Assembly: GCA_965213935.1 (NCBI GenBank)
Contig: CBDCAO010000010.1
Span: forward strand, 496,001 to 560,000
Direction of reading: 5' to 3'
Length of the DNA stretch: 64,000 nucleotides
DNA from: Bin52 sp965213935
Lineage (GTDB): Bacteria > Pseudomonadota > Alphaproteobacteria > Thalassobaculales > Thalassobaculaceae
The position numbers and the translations under genes are program-made. Positions 34,588 through 42,861 of this stretch are shown in pieces; position 1 is the stretch's first letter; every line of letters begins with the position of its first letter. Below the pieces are notes generated by a model. The model did not search any database. It was not told the DNA's origin and saw only the letters and a list, made by a program, of their open reading frames with translations.

Positions 34588-35510
34588 ACCCGGATCTCCT
34601 CGTCATAGGGATCGGTGGTGTCAATCTCGTGCGGGATGATCGCCCTGATCGCGACTTCCTCCGAAGCCAGTGCGACCAAGTCGTCCGCCTCATAGAGGAC
34701 CATCGGTTTCGCGGCCATGGTATCCTTGGCCATGCCGAGTTCGGTTCGCGTGGTGATCAGATAGGTGAACACCCCGTCGATCTCGTGGATCGACCTCTGC
34801 AGGGAGTCCTCAAGCGTCATGCCCTTCTCGAGATTGACCGCAGTGTAGACCGCCAGAAGCTCCGAATCGCAGTTGCTGACGAAGCGCTGTCCGCTACGCT
34901 CGAGCTGGCGGCGCATCAACCAGTAGTTGGTGATCTGGCCGTTGTGGACGACCGCGATGTCGTTGTACGGATAGGCCCAGTAAGGGTGAGCGGAACGAAT
35001 ATCGACATCCGACTCCGTCGCCATCCTCGTATGGCCGATACCGTGAGTTCCCCTGAACCCGGCCAAGCCGTACGCGCCGGAAACATCGGCCGCGTCGCCC
35101 AGATCCTTGACTAGTTCCAGGGCGCTGCCGATCGACAGGATCTCCGTACCCTCAATTTCCTCCATCTGGTCGGCAAGGTCCTTCATGTCGCCGTCAAAGG
35201 AAATCCGGTAGCGGGTCGCATATTCCGTCGGTTCGTCCGCACCGAGAACGACAACGCCGAACTCCTTCAGCAAGCCGTCGACAGCTGTCTTGCGTTCGGC
35301 AATGGCCCGGCGGATTTTGGTCCCGCGGCCCAGGTCTTCCTGCTCGGCCACCTTGAACCGCAAGATGTACTCGCTCGGTCCGGGCTCGCCGTAGACCGCG
35401 AACCCGGTGGAATCCGGGCCGCGGTGCTTCAGCGCCTGCAGCATGGCGGTCATTTCCCCGCCGATATTGCGGGCACCGTCGCGGTAGATCAGTCCTGCAA
35501 TGCCGCACAT
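34575..35510 (-). CDS. mgsA: N-methylglutamate synthase class-II amidotransferase subunit (GlxB-like)
   Basis: This 311-residue Ntn glutaminase starts MCGIAGLIYRDG with catalytic Cys2 exposed after Met removal. It contains HRGPDSTGFAVY and the GTHGIGHTRMATESDVDI block for glutamine binding. It belongs to class-II glutamine amidotransferases such as the GltB N-terminus and is the MgsA/GlxB component. It is co-transcribed with gmaS (28-base gap) and overlaps mgsB. A class-II amidase acting on gamma-glutamylmethylamide would release methylamine for transfer, which fits the upstream GmaS product. Confidence 0.87.
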   Translation of the reverse strand: MCGIAGLIYRDGARNIGGEMTAMLQALKHRGPDSTGFAVYGEPGPSEYILRFKVAEQEDLGRGTKIRRAIAERKTAVDGLLKEFGVVVLGADEPTEYATRYRISFDGDMKDLADQMEEIEGTEILSIGSALELVKDLGDAADVSGAYGLAGFRGTHGIGHTRMATESDVDIRSAHPYWAYPYNDIAVVHNGQITNYWLMRRQLERSGQRFVSNCDSELLAVYTAVNLEKGMTLEDSLQRSIHEIDGVFTYLITTRTELGMAKDTMAAKPMVLYEADDLVALASEEVAIRAIIPHEIDTTDPYDEEIRVWQA

Positions 35511-35538
35511 AACGTGTCTCTCCCTTCGAGCGTCGTGC

Positions 35539-37008
35539 CTAAGGCAGGCAATTCAGGTAGGTCTCCATGTCCCACTCGGTCGTGGTGTGCAGGAAGCGCT
35601 CCCACTCGTCCCGCTTGTACTCCTCGTAAAGGCGGTACATGTCGCCGGGCATGGATGCCTGGATCACTTCGTCCTGGGCGAGCGCATCAAGCGCGGCGCC
35701 AAGCGTCATGGGCAGTTTCCTGACCTGCTTGCCGGCTTCCATGGCCTGGTAGATGTTGCGGTCTTCCGGCGGGCCGGGTTCGATGTCGTTCCTGATGCCG
35801 TCGTCGGCCGCCTTGAGGATCGCGCCGGCCATCAGATACGGGTTCACCATCGAATCCACCGACCGGTATTCGAAGCGCCCCGGTGCGGAGATGCGCAGCC
35901 CGGTCGTCCGGTTCTGGTAACCCCAGTCGGCGAAGACCGGTGCCCAGAAGCCGGTATCCCACAGGCGGCGGTAGGAATTGACGGTGGATGCGCCGATCGC
36001 CGTCAGCGCGCCCAGATGCTTGACGATGCCGCCCACCACCTGCAGTCCGACCTTGCCGGGCAGCTGCACGTCGTCGGTATCGGGCATGAAGGTGTTCTCG
36101 CCGCCCTTCAGATAGGTGAAATTGTTCTCCATGCCGGGCAGCGGATCGTTGCCGAGCGGCTTCAGTTCCTCCTCGCCGCCGCGCCACAGCGAAATGTTGT
36201 GATGGCAGCCCGAAGCCGAGACGCCCATGAACGGCTTCGTCATGAAGCAGGCGATCAGGTTGAACTCACGGGCAACCTGGGCGCAGATCTGGCGATAGGT
36301 CGTCAACCGATCGGCTGTGCGTAGCGCGTCGTCGAAGGTGAAGTTGAGCTCGAGCTGGCCGGGCGCGTCCTCGTGGTCCCCCTGGATCATGTCCAGCCCC
36401 ATCGCCCGCGAATACTCGATTACTCGCATATAGACCGGACGCAGGCTCTCGAACTGGTCGATATGGTAGCAATAGGGCTTCGAGAAGCCGCCGTCCGGCT
36501 TGCCGTCCTCACCCCGCTTGAGCCACATCATCTCCGGCTCGGTGCCGTGGCGCAGGTGCAGGCCGTCGTGATCTTCCTGGAACTGCGCATGGATGCGGCG
36601 CAGATTGCCGCGGCCGTCGGAGGTCAGGAAGGCGCCGGGGCTCTCGCGCTCTTCCCGGTTGCGGAACAGGGTGCACCAGATCCGGGCGACCCGCTTGTCC
36701 CACGGCAGCTGGCAGAAAGTTTCCGGCTCAGGGATGCCGACCAACTCTTTTTCCTGCGGCCCGTAGCCCAGATATTCGCCGTGCCGGTTCAGGAACAGGT
36801 TGACGGTCGCGCCGTAGACCAGCTGGAAGCCCCGCTCGGCCACCGTTTCCCAGTGATCCGCCGGAATGCCCTTGCCACATATCCGTCCGGTGATCGACAC
36901 GAACTGGAGATACAGGTACTGGATCCCCATTTCGTCGATCATCCCGCGCACCTGCTTGACCAGCTCGTCGCGGCCGTCCTGTTGTACAAAGGTTTCGATA
37001 TCCATCAT
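35539..37008 (-). CDS. gmaS: Gamma-glutamylmethylamide synthetase / type III glutamine-synthetase-like (GmaS/GlnT)
   Basis: This 489-residue glutamine-synthetase-fold enzyme contains a GDHEDAPGQLELNF metal and glutamate-binding block (about residues 214-227), the KPFMGVSASGCHHNISLW block and a NRTTGLRISAPGRFEYRSVD block, with the glutamate ligands in place. GmaS joins methylamine and glutamate with ATP; GlnT of rhizobia is the close relative thought to make glutamine. Sequence alone does not separate them. Location first in an operon with mgsABC, near tmm and tdm, makes the methylamine role more likely. Two ATG codons (37008, 37005) are possible starts. A phased ATTGGT repeat lies about 60 bases upstream. 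Confidence 0.8.
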   Translation of the reverse strand: MMDIETFVQQDGRDELVKQVRGMIDEMGIQYLYLQFVSITGRICGKGIPADHWETVAERGFQLVYGATVNLFLNRHGEYLGYGPQEKELVGIPEPETFCQLPWDKRVARIWCTLFRNREERESPGAFLTSDGRGNLRRIHAQFQEDHDGLHLRHGTEPEMMWLKRGEDGKPDGGFSKPYCYHIDQFESLRPVYMRVIEYSRAMGLDMIQGDHEDAPGQLELNFTFDDALRTADRLTTYRQICAQVAREFNLIACFMTKPFMGVSASGCHHNISLWRGGEEELKPLGNDPLPGMENNFTYLKGGENTFMPDTDDVQLPGKVGLQVVGGIVKHLGALTAIGASTVNSYRRLWDTGFWAPVFADWGYQNRTTGLRISAPGRFEYRSVDSMVNPYLMAGAILKAADDGIRNDIEPGPPEDRNIYQAMEAGKQVRKLPMTLGAALDALAQDEVIQASMPGDMYRLYEEYKRDEWERFLHTTTEWDMETYLNCLP

Positions 37009-37070
37009 GTCGCCGTCCCTTCCTGGCGCACTTTTCCGAGCCTTGCCGCATCGCCCGGGCCGTTGGTGTG

Positions 37071-37086
37071 ACCAATATGAACCATT
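37071..37086 (-). promoter_or_regulatory. AATGGT-N4-ATTGGT direct repeat upstream of gmaS
   Basis: Read toward gmaS, the site is AATGGTTCATATTGGT, two half-sites with a 10-base period, 62 bases before the gmaS start. The same arrangement and orientation occurs upstream of the ABC binding-protein gene (48979-48994) and tmm (49183-49198). Confidence 0.55.
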
Positions 37087-37227
37087 ATGCTCGCCCCGGC
37101 CGAATGGCGTTGGCTAGCATAATAGGCACTGAAGGACCATGGTGTCATTGGCAATTGCGAGTTTGACAACCGGCTCGGACCGACGCTGCCGCCGGACTGA
37201 ACGATGTCCAGTTTGCACCGGTCTGTA

Positions 37228-37263
37228 ACCAATTACAAACCAATAGTACCAATATCAACCAAT
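37228..37263 (-). promoter_or_regulatory. Four-copy ATTGGT array between gmaS and gntR
   Basis: ACCAAT begins at 37228, 37239, 37248 and 37258 (ATTGGT on the minus strand), with spacings of 11, 9 and 10 bases. All copies therefore face about the same side of the helix. It lies about 220 bases upstream of gmaS and 330 bases upstream of the GntR-family gene, and uses the same half-site as the two-copy repeats. Confidence 0.55.
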
Positions 37264-37592
37264 GTGGGGTTTGTTGAGAAGTGCGGGATTTTCGGGAGAT
37301 AGGGACCTGCAATACCAATCCCCACAAGTAGAGATCCATGCACAAAACGTGAACATAATGTTGTGTCCGACCACATTGCATGGTGCGCAGCCGGTGCTGC
37401 CGTCCTGTACCTTGTGGGTGTCTGAAGCTCACAGGGAGGACTGCATACCGACAGACATCGTGATCACAACACCGGAACCCGGGACGGATCAAACCTTGCT
37501 CTAGGCCTGCTCAACCCTCATAAACGCTCGATGATTCTCAACAGGCCCTAGCGAGACAGCGAAATTCTTGGCGAATTCGGGAGTGTGCCGTC

Positions 37593-38333
37593 ATGGACGA
37601 CGCGCGAGGACCTGCACAGGAATTCCAGCCGGTTTCCGGTCCGGGCTACGCGGAACGCGGCCGCCATGTCGGCCAGATTACGACCCAGTTGCGTGAGGCC
37701 ATTCGCCGCGGATTCTACGTGGACGGAGACCAGCTGCCCGCAGAGCGCGAGCTCGCCGAACGCTTCGACACTGCGCGCAGCACCATCCGCAAGGTTCTGC
37801 TCAATCTGGAAACCGAAGGATTGATCGAACGGCGGGTCGGCAGCGGCACGTTCGTCAGATGCGACGACATGTCGACGAACGCCGTGCATGACATCGTGAG
37901 CCGCGTCAGCCCGCTGGAGCTGATCGAAGCGCGCCTGGCCGTTGAGCCGCACATGATCCGTCTCGCGGTGCTCAACGCAACAGCCAATGAAGTCAAGATG
38001 CTGGGTTCGATCCTGAACGAACTCGAACTGTGCCGGAACGACAAGGAAGCCTTTACCCGGCAAGACAGCATGTTCCACGAATGGCTGGCCAGGAGTTCCA
38101 AGAACCCCCTGTTGCTCCACCTCTACCAGCAAATCAACGAGGTTCGCGGTCATGCCCAGTGGGTTGCCATGAGGAACAAGATCCTGTCGCCCGAAGAGAT
38201 TGACGAATACAACCGCCAGCATCGCGCCCTGTTCGAGGCGATCGAACGCCGCGACATGATCTCCGCGGTCAGGCACATCAACGAGCATCTGGAAAAGGCG
38301 CGCCAGGACCTGATGGGCGCTGCATCGGCATAG
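37593..38333 (+). CDS. FadR/GntR-family transcriptional regulator (FCD domain)
   Basis: This 246-residue regulator has an N-terminal winged helix (LREAIRRGFYVDGDQLPAER, then ELAERFDTARSTIRKVLLNL, about residues 30-70) and a C-terminal all-helical FCD ligand domain starting near ELIEARLAVEPHMIRLAV. Metal-ligand-type Asp and His residues (DSMFHEWLA, RQHRALFEAIERRD) are visible. It is divergent from the gmaS-mgs operon and convergent with tdm, so it probably controls this cluster; the ligand may be a pathway intermediate. That is inferred from position only. Confidence 0.88.
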   Translation: MDDARGPAQEFQPVSGPGYAERGRHVGQITTQLREAIRRGFYVDGDQLPAERELAERFDTARSTIRKVLLNLETEGLIERRVGSGTFVRCDDMSTNAVHDIVSRVSPLELIEARLAVEPHMIRLAVLNATANEVKMLGSILNELELCRNDKEAFTRQDSMFHEWLARSSKNPLLLHLYQQINEVRGHAQWVAMRNKILSPEEIDEYNRQHRALFEAIERRDMISAVRHINEHLEKARQDLMGAASA

Positions 38334-38365
38334 AAGGATTCCTGCCGGCGCGCCGGACCGGGCGT

Positions 38366-40738
38366 TCAGGCCCGAACCCGGGATTTCGCCGGATCGTAGA
38401 AGGGAAACGGCACCACTCTCGCCGGGATGCGTTTCTGGTGCCCGTCCAGCTTGCCGACTTCGACTGCCGTCCCTTCCGAAGATGCCGTCACGTCCATCCG
38501 GCACAGTGCGATGTTCTTGCGCAGGATCGGTGACCGCATGGCGCTGGTGATGACACCGACCTGGGCACGACCGATATGCACGCAATCACCGTGGGCTCCC
38601 GCCTCCTGTCCTTCCAGTTCCAGACCGACCAGCTTTCGCTGCGGCGAGTCCCTGCGCCGGGTCAGAGCTTCCCGCCCGACGAAGTCATCTTCCTTCGTCT
38701 TCAGGGGCACGGTGAATCCGATGCCGGCCTCGAACGGGTCGGTCTGATCGTCGAACTCGTAGTTGGCGAAAACCAGGCCGGCTTCGATCCGGACCATGTC
38801 GAGTGCCTCCAGCCCGAAGGGCGAAAGCCCTTGCGGTTCGCCGGCCGCCCATATCGCGTCCCACACGCCCGAGGCGTCGCGCGGGTGGCACCAGACCTCG
38901 AACCCAAGCTCGCCGGTGTAGCCGGTTCGGGAGACGATGATCGGAATCCCGGCGTGATCGCCGATCCGCCCGATCGCAAAGCGAAACCAGCCGAGCTCCT
39001 CAATCGATGGCTGGGCAGGCGGTGTCCACACCACCTCCCTGAGGATGTCTCGGCTCCCGGGACCCTGGACGGCCACGTTGTGCAACTGGTCTGTCGATGA
39101 GCGGACCCAGACATTGAGCCCGAGCTTCACCGCCTGTTCGCGCATCCACTCGCCGCCATAGTCGCAGCCGCCGATCCAGCGGAAATTGTCGTTGCCCAAC
39201 CGGAAGGCAGTGCCGTCATCGATCATGCCGCCAGTCTCGTAGCACATCGCGGAATAGACCACCTGTCCGATGGCCAGCCGGCGCATGTTCCGGGTGAGCA
39301 CCCATTGCATCAGGCACTCGGCGTCCGGCCCCAGGACCTCGAATTTGCGCAATGCCGACAGGTCCATGATGACTGCGCGCTCGCGACACGCCCAGTATTC
39401 GTCCAGCGCACCCCGGTTGGTGAAACTGTTGGCCAGCCAGTAGCCGTTGTATTCAGTGAAGTTCCGCGTGTGCTCGGCAAACCGTGTGTGGAAACCGGTT
39501 TCCCTGGTCAGCTTGGGATCGGCGTCGGGAGTCATGCGATAAGCCACCGCTTTGGAAAACACGTTCCCGCGCGGGTAGACCCGCACATGGATGTCGGTCG
39601 GGTTCCAGCCATTGGCTGCGTCGATATCGTCCGGGCAGGCGGACGAGACGCAGACCATGTCGGTCAAGGCCTGCAACAGCACGTAGTCACCCGGACGTGA
39701 CCAGGGATCATCGTGAAACGCCTGATTGGCGCCGTCGAACCCGGTGTTGAAGAAGAAGTTGAGCGCCATCCAGCCGCGGCGTGGCGCGATCTCGAATGGC
39801 GCCAGCGCCCGGTTGAAGTTGTCCGTGCAGTTGACGTGGCCGGGATAGCCGACGTCGTCATAGTACTTCGCCGTGCAGGCGTAGAGGAAACTGTCGTGCC
39901 GGCCGCACGTGTCGCGGATCACTTCGACCATCGGTTGCAGGTCCTGGTCGAAGCACTTCGACAGCAGGCCCGGCGTCGGATAGGCGCTGCCCATCAGCGT
40001 GCGGGTGCCCGTTGCGTCCAGGCAGACTTCGCGGCCCCGTTCGAGGCCGGCGACGGTGAACGCCTGGAAGTCCGAACATTGCCGGCCCTGCACGTCGATG
40101 ATCTGGATAAACTCGCCGGCCTTGACCTCGTAGACCTCGGCAGTGCTGGCAGCGATACGCTGGTCGATCCTCGGATCGGCCAGGGGCTCCGGCACCGGGT
40201 GCTCATCGGGCGCGACCGGGTTGGCGCGGGCGACGAAGATCTCGATCCGGGTCGGCGGGTCCTGCCGGTCGACGCGCATCGCAGCCCCCGGGGCCGCCAC
40301 GAAGCACACCAGCGACCGCTCGGCGGTGAAGGTTGCCTCATCGCCCGCGCGTGAATCCCCGCCAAGGACGTCGATTGACCGCGCCGCCGCAATATCGAGG
40401 CCGCGCCGCTGCAGGCTTCCCGCCAGCGAGCGGGAGTGTTCGTCGTCCGTTCCCAGGATCGCCTTGAGGCCTTCGGCCGTTCCGTTCGTCGCGGTGCCCA
40501 GTGCTTCCGTATCCGGTGAGCCGGTCGGGGCAAACGCCGACACCTCGGCGGTCTGCCTTCCTTCCCGGTCGCGAACCGTGACAGCGTCGCCCGGTTCCAA
40601 CGAAAAGACGATTGACGCGCCACCCTCGGCGACATAGCGCTCGACCCCGAATCCCAGGGTCGGGACACCGGGAAGCAGTACGGCGCCGGAGGTGGAGGGT
40701 CGTTGCACGAACGGTACTTTGCCTGTCCTGTCCGTCAT
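38366..40738 (-). CDS. tdm: Trimethylamine N-oxide demethylase (DUF1989 + GcvT fusion)
   Basis: This 790-residue two-part protein has an N-terminal DUF1989 region (residues about 1-420) with two related halves (FSLEPGDAVTVRDREGRQ near 45 and VKAGEFIQIIDVQGRQC near 205), joined to a C-terminal GcvT/tetrahydrofolate-binding domain (about 420-790; for example GYTGELGFEVW). This is the known architecture of Tdm, which splits TMAO to dimethylamine and formaldehyde, with the C-terminal domain capturing C1 on tetrahydrofolate. Cysteines at about 221, 239 and 304 are candidates for the family's zinc site. The ATG at 40738 overlaps the stop of a truncated permease gene (ATGA). Aminomethyltransferase is the alternative generic label. 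Confidence 0.82.
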   Translation of the reverse strand: MTDRTGKVPFVQRPSTSGAVLLPGVPTLGFGVERYVAEGGASIVFSLEPGDAVTVRDREGRQTAEVSAFAPTGSPDTEALGTATNGTAEGLKAILGTDDEHSRSLAGSLQRRGLDIAAARSIDVLGGDSRAGDEATFTAERSLVCFVAAPGAAMRVDRQDPPTRIEIFVARANPVAPDEHPVPEPLADPRIDQRIAASTAEVYEVKAGEFIQIIDVQGRQCSDFQAFTVAGLERGREVCLDATGTRTLMGSAYPTPGLLSKCFDQDLQPMVEVIRDTCGRHDSFLYACTAKYYDDVGYPGHVNCTDNFNRALAPFEIAPRRGWMALNFFFNTGFDGANQAFHDDPWSRPGDYVLLQALTDMVCVSSACPDDIDAANGWNPTDIHVRVYPRGNVFSKAVAYRMTPDADPKLTRETGFHTRFAEHTRNFTEYNGYWLANSFTNRGALDEYWACRERAVIMDLSALRKFEVLGPDAECLMQWVLTRNMRRLAIGQVVYSAMCYETGGMIDDGTAFRLGNDNFRWIGGCDYGGEWMREQAVKLGLNVWVRSSTDQLHNVAVQGPGSRDILREVVWTPPAQPSIEELGWFRFAIGRIGDHAGIPIIVSRTGYTGELGFEVWCHPRDASGVWDAIWAAGEPQGLSPFGLEALDMVRIEAGLVFANYEFDDQTDPFEAGIGFTVPLKTKEDDFVGREALTRRRDSPQRKLVGLELEGQEAGAHGDCVHIGRAQVGVITSAMRSPILRKNIALCRMDVTASSEGTAVEVGKLDGHQKRIPARVVPFPFYDPAKSRVRA

Positions 40739-40900
40739 TCCAGCCCCAACAGCTTCCTGCATTTCCGGGCCCAGGCGTTGATCAGTCGGTCGGCAATCAG
40801 GCCCATGCAGGCGATGCACACAACCCGACGACCAGAGACCGATCGGCATTGTTGTCGGCCTTGGACCGGAATATCTCCTGACCGAGGCCATTCACGAGCA
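40735..40900 (-). pseudogene. C-terminal remnant of an ABC transporter permease upstream of tdm
   Basis: Reading into tdm, one frame ends GLIADRLINAWARKCRKLLG followed by two residues and a TGA that overlaps the tdm ATG. The preceding segment, ILLVNGLGQEIFRSKADNNA, is in another frame. Together they resemble the last 50 residues of SsuC/TauC-type permeases (the GLG motif, last membrane helix and basic tail), with a frameshift between. The rest of the gene is replaced by an IS5-family remnant from about 40900. Confidence 0.55.
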
Positions 40901-40904
40901 GTAT

Positions 40905-41330
40905 AGTCGCTCGCGCAAGCGGTATGAAAGTGATGTCACGGATGAAGAGTGAGAAGTGATCATACCGCTTCTCCCCAAGCCATCGCGGAAGGAACGACCG
41001 CGCACGACGGACTTGCGGGAGGTGTTCGACGCGATCCAGTACATGCTGGCGTCGGGGTGTCTGTGGCAGGCACTTCCCAAGTGGTTTCCATCGTTTACGA
41101 CAATTCGGAACGACGTATGCAACTGGCGCGCCAGCGCCGTGTTCGACCGCATGCTGAATGCGTTGCACCAGCGGGAGCGGGACCTGCCGGACCGTTCCGC
41201 GGAACCGACGGCTGCCGTGATCGACAGTCAGTTCGTGAAGACGGCGGAGAGCGGGGCCCCGCCGGCTATGACGTCGGGAAGAAAATCAAGGGGCGCAAGC
41301 GTCACATTGTGCGTTTCCCGTCGAAGGGAT
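40905..41330 (+). pseudogene. IS5-family transposase remnant with stop and frameshift
   Basis: The segment from TDLREVFDAIQYMLASGCLW to the first catalytic-aspartate region AAVIDSQFVKTAESG matches the N-terminal half of IS5-family (IS427-like) transposases. An in-frame TGA near 40951 replaces the tryptophan expected in the DEEW motif. A frameshift near 41255 moves the GYDVGKKIKGRKRHIV block to another frame. Similarity ends near 41330. The element cuts the permease gene upstream of tdm. Confidence 0.8.
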
Positions 41331-41421
41331 CCCGCCCACCATCCCCGGAAATCCAACGACCGTTCAATCTGCGAAAAACCCCTGGACTCCTATCCAGCGA
41401 AACAGGAAGACAACAAGTAAG

Positions 41422-41685
41422 GTCAGCATCATCGGGATCGATCTGGCGAAGTACAGTTTCCAGATGCACGGGGCGGTGGCTGACGGATCGGTCGCTTTCC
41501 GCCGGAAGGTGCACCGCGACGGGGCCATTGATCAGCGTGCAGCGTCGCTGCGGTGTATTGTGGCGACGGACCCCTGCACGAGTGGCCATGGTCGGGGGCG
41601 ATAGATCGAGAAGCTGGGCCATGAGGTCAGGCCTGTTCCTCCGATCCACGTGAAGCCGTTCGTCAAGCGAGTCCGGCGATGCTAA
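41422..41685 (+). pseudogene. IS110-family transposase N-terminal remnant
   Basis: VSIIGIDLAKYSFQMHGAVA at the start is the RuvC-like N-terminus of IS110-type DEDD transposases (catalytic Asp in GIDLAK). After a stop and frame change, EKLGHEVRPVPPIHVKPFVK continues the family's next conserved block before a TAA at 41683. Everything downstream of this is missing. Confidence 0.75.
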
Positions 41686-41885
41686 CCTCCTCGTCGCCTT
41701 CGGCAAGATAATTGAGCGAGCATCGGCGTCACGCGGGAGAACTGCACCTGGTCGCTGGGGACCACGCCGACCGCATTGCCGCCAGCCTCCAGCATGGCGA
41801 AACCCGCCTCGGTCGCCAGATAGTGGCCCGCGACGCACATGTGGCGGCGCGCCGTGACCAAGGGCTGTTGCGGCAGGTCCGCCAT
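41682..41885 (-). pseudogene. Gamma-glutamyltransferase fragment
   Basis: The frame from the ATG at 41885 begins with the GGT N-terminal pattern (GHYLATEAGFAMLEAGGNAV), then jumps to a block resembling a later conserved part (GVVPSDQVQFSRVTPMLA), which implies an internal deletion. It ends at the IS110 remnant. It lies 19 bases downstream of the YghU-type glutathione transferase on the same strand, so the two were probably once an intact glutathione-related pair. Confidence 0.6.
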
Positions 41886-41904
41886 CGTCGACACCCTTCG
41901 CCGG

Positions 41905-42780
41905 CTATTCGGCCGTCTCGAGCCTGTCCTGGGTGCGGAACTCGAAATCGGAGGCGTCATGGCGCTCGTGGAGCTGGTCCTCAAGCGGTCCCCTGATCCG
42001 GTTGACCTTCCGTCCCCGGATCACGGCGCCCCGGGCTGCGATCTCGTCATGCCAGCGGACGACATCCGCATAGTTCTTCGCGGCCAGGAACTCGGCGGCG
42101 CCGTAGAGCGCATCCGTCGTCAGCACGCCGTACCAGGGCCAGATCGCCATGTCGGCGATGGTGTAGTCGTCGCCCGCCACGAAACGCGTCTCGGCCAGCT
42201 GCCTGTCGAGGACGTCGAGCTGGCGCTTCACTTCCATCGTGTAGCGGTTGATCGGATATTGCAGCTTGCTGGGCGCATAGGCATAGAAATGCCCGAAGCC
42301 ACCGCCGAGATAAGGCGCGGAGCCCATCTGCCAGAACAGCCAGGAGAGGCACTCCGCGCGCTCGGAGGGGTCTTCCGGGATGAAGGCACCGAACTTCTCC
42401 GCCAGGTAGAGCAGGATCGCGCCGGACTCGAACACGCGCGTCGGCCTGGGAAGCGAATAGTCCACCAGTGCCGGAATTTTCGAGTTCGGGTTGATGGCGA
42501 CGAAGCCCGAGCCGAACTGGTCGCCGTCGCCGATCCTGGTCACATAGGCGTCGTATTCCGCGCCGCTGTGCCCCGCCGCCAGCAGCTCCTCCAGCATCAC
42601 CGTGACCTTCACGCCGTTGGGCGTGGCCAGCGAGTAGAGCTGGAGCGGGTGTTTGCCGCGCGGCAGCTCCTGCTCATGCGTGGCACCGGCGACAGGGCGG
42701 TTGATCGAGGCGAAGCGGCCGCCACTCTCACGCTCCCAGGTCCAGACTTTCGGCGGTTCGTAAGCAGAGGCATCGGTCAT
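41905..42780 (-). CDS. yghU: YghU-type glutathione S-transferase / disulfide reductase
   Basis: This 291-residue GST-fold protein is of the YghU/YfcG (nu-class) group, which binds two glutathiones and reduces disulfides. Family blocks include NRPVAGATHEQELPRGKHPL, the thioredoxin-like domain with TPNGVKVTVMLEELLA, the diagnostic RIGDGDQFGSGFVAINPNSK and the C-terminal helical domain with DDYTIADMAIWPWYG. I chose the ATG at 42780; a GTG-type extension of seven residues is possible. It is bounded by an ISAzo13 remnant upstream and a GGT fragment downstream. Confidence 0.9.
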   Translation of the reverse strand: MTDASAYEPPKVWTWERESGGRFASINRPVAGATHEQELPRGKHPLQLYSLATPNGVKVTVMLEELLAAGHSGAEYDAYVTRIGDGDQFGSGFVAINPNSKIPALVDYSLPRPTRVFESGAILLYLAEKFGAFIPEDPSERAECLSWLFWQMGSAPYLGGGFGHFYAYAPSKLQYPINRYTMEVKRQLDVLDRQLAETRFVAGDDYTIADMAIWPWYGVLTTDALYGAAEFLAAKNYADVVRWHDEIAARGAVIRGRKVNRIRGPLEDQLHERHDASDFEFRTQDRLETAE

Positions 42781-42861
42781 GTCGTCGTCCTTCACGGGCA
42801 TCGGGCATGCAGGGAGTACGAAGACCGACCGTTCAGGACTCTCGCCAAAATAGACTGTTCG

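Larger units (their letters stand above)
37009..37592. other. Promoter region between gmaS and the GntR regulator gene
   Basis: This 584-base divergent intergenic region is visibly richer in A and T than its surroundings. It holds a proximal two-copy and a distal four-copy ATTGGT-type repeat (annotated separately), a TTGGT-GTG-ACCAA inverted repeat at 37063-37075, and an AACAT-A-ATGTT palindrome at 37352-37362 flanked by CACAA and TTGTG. The last could be an operator for the adjacent FadR/GntR regulator, since that family binds palindromes. Confidence 0.5.
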
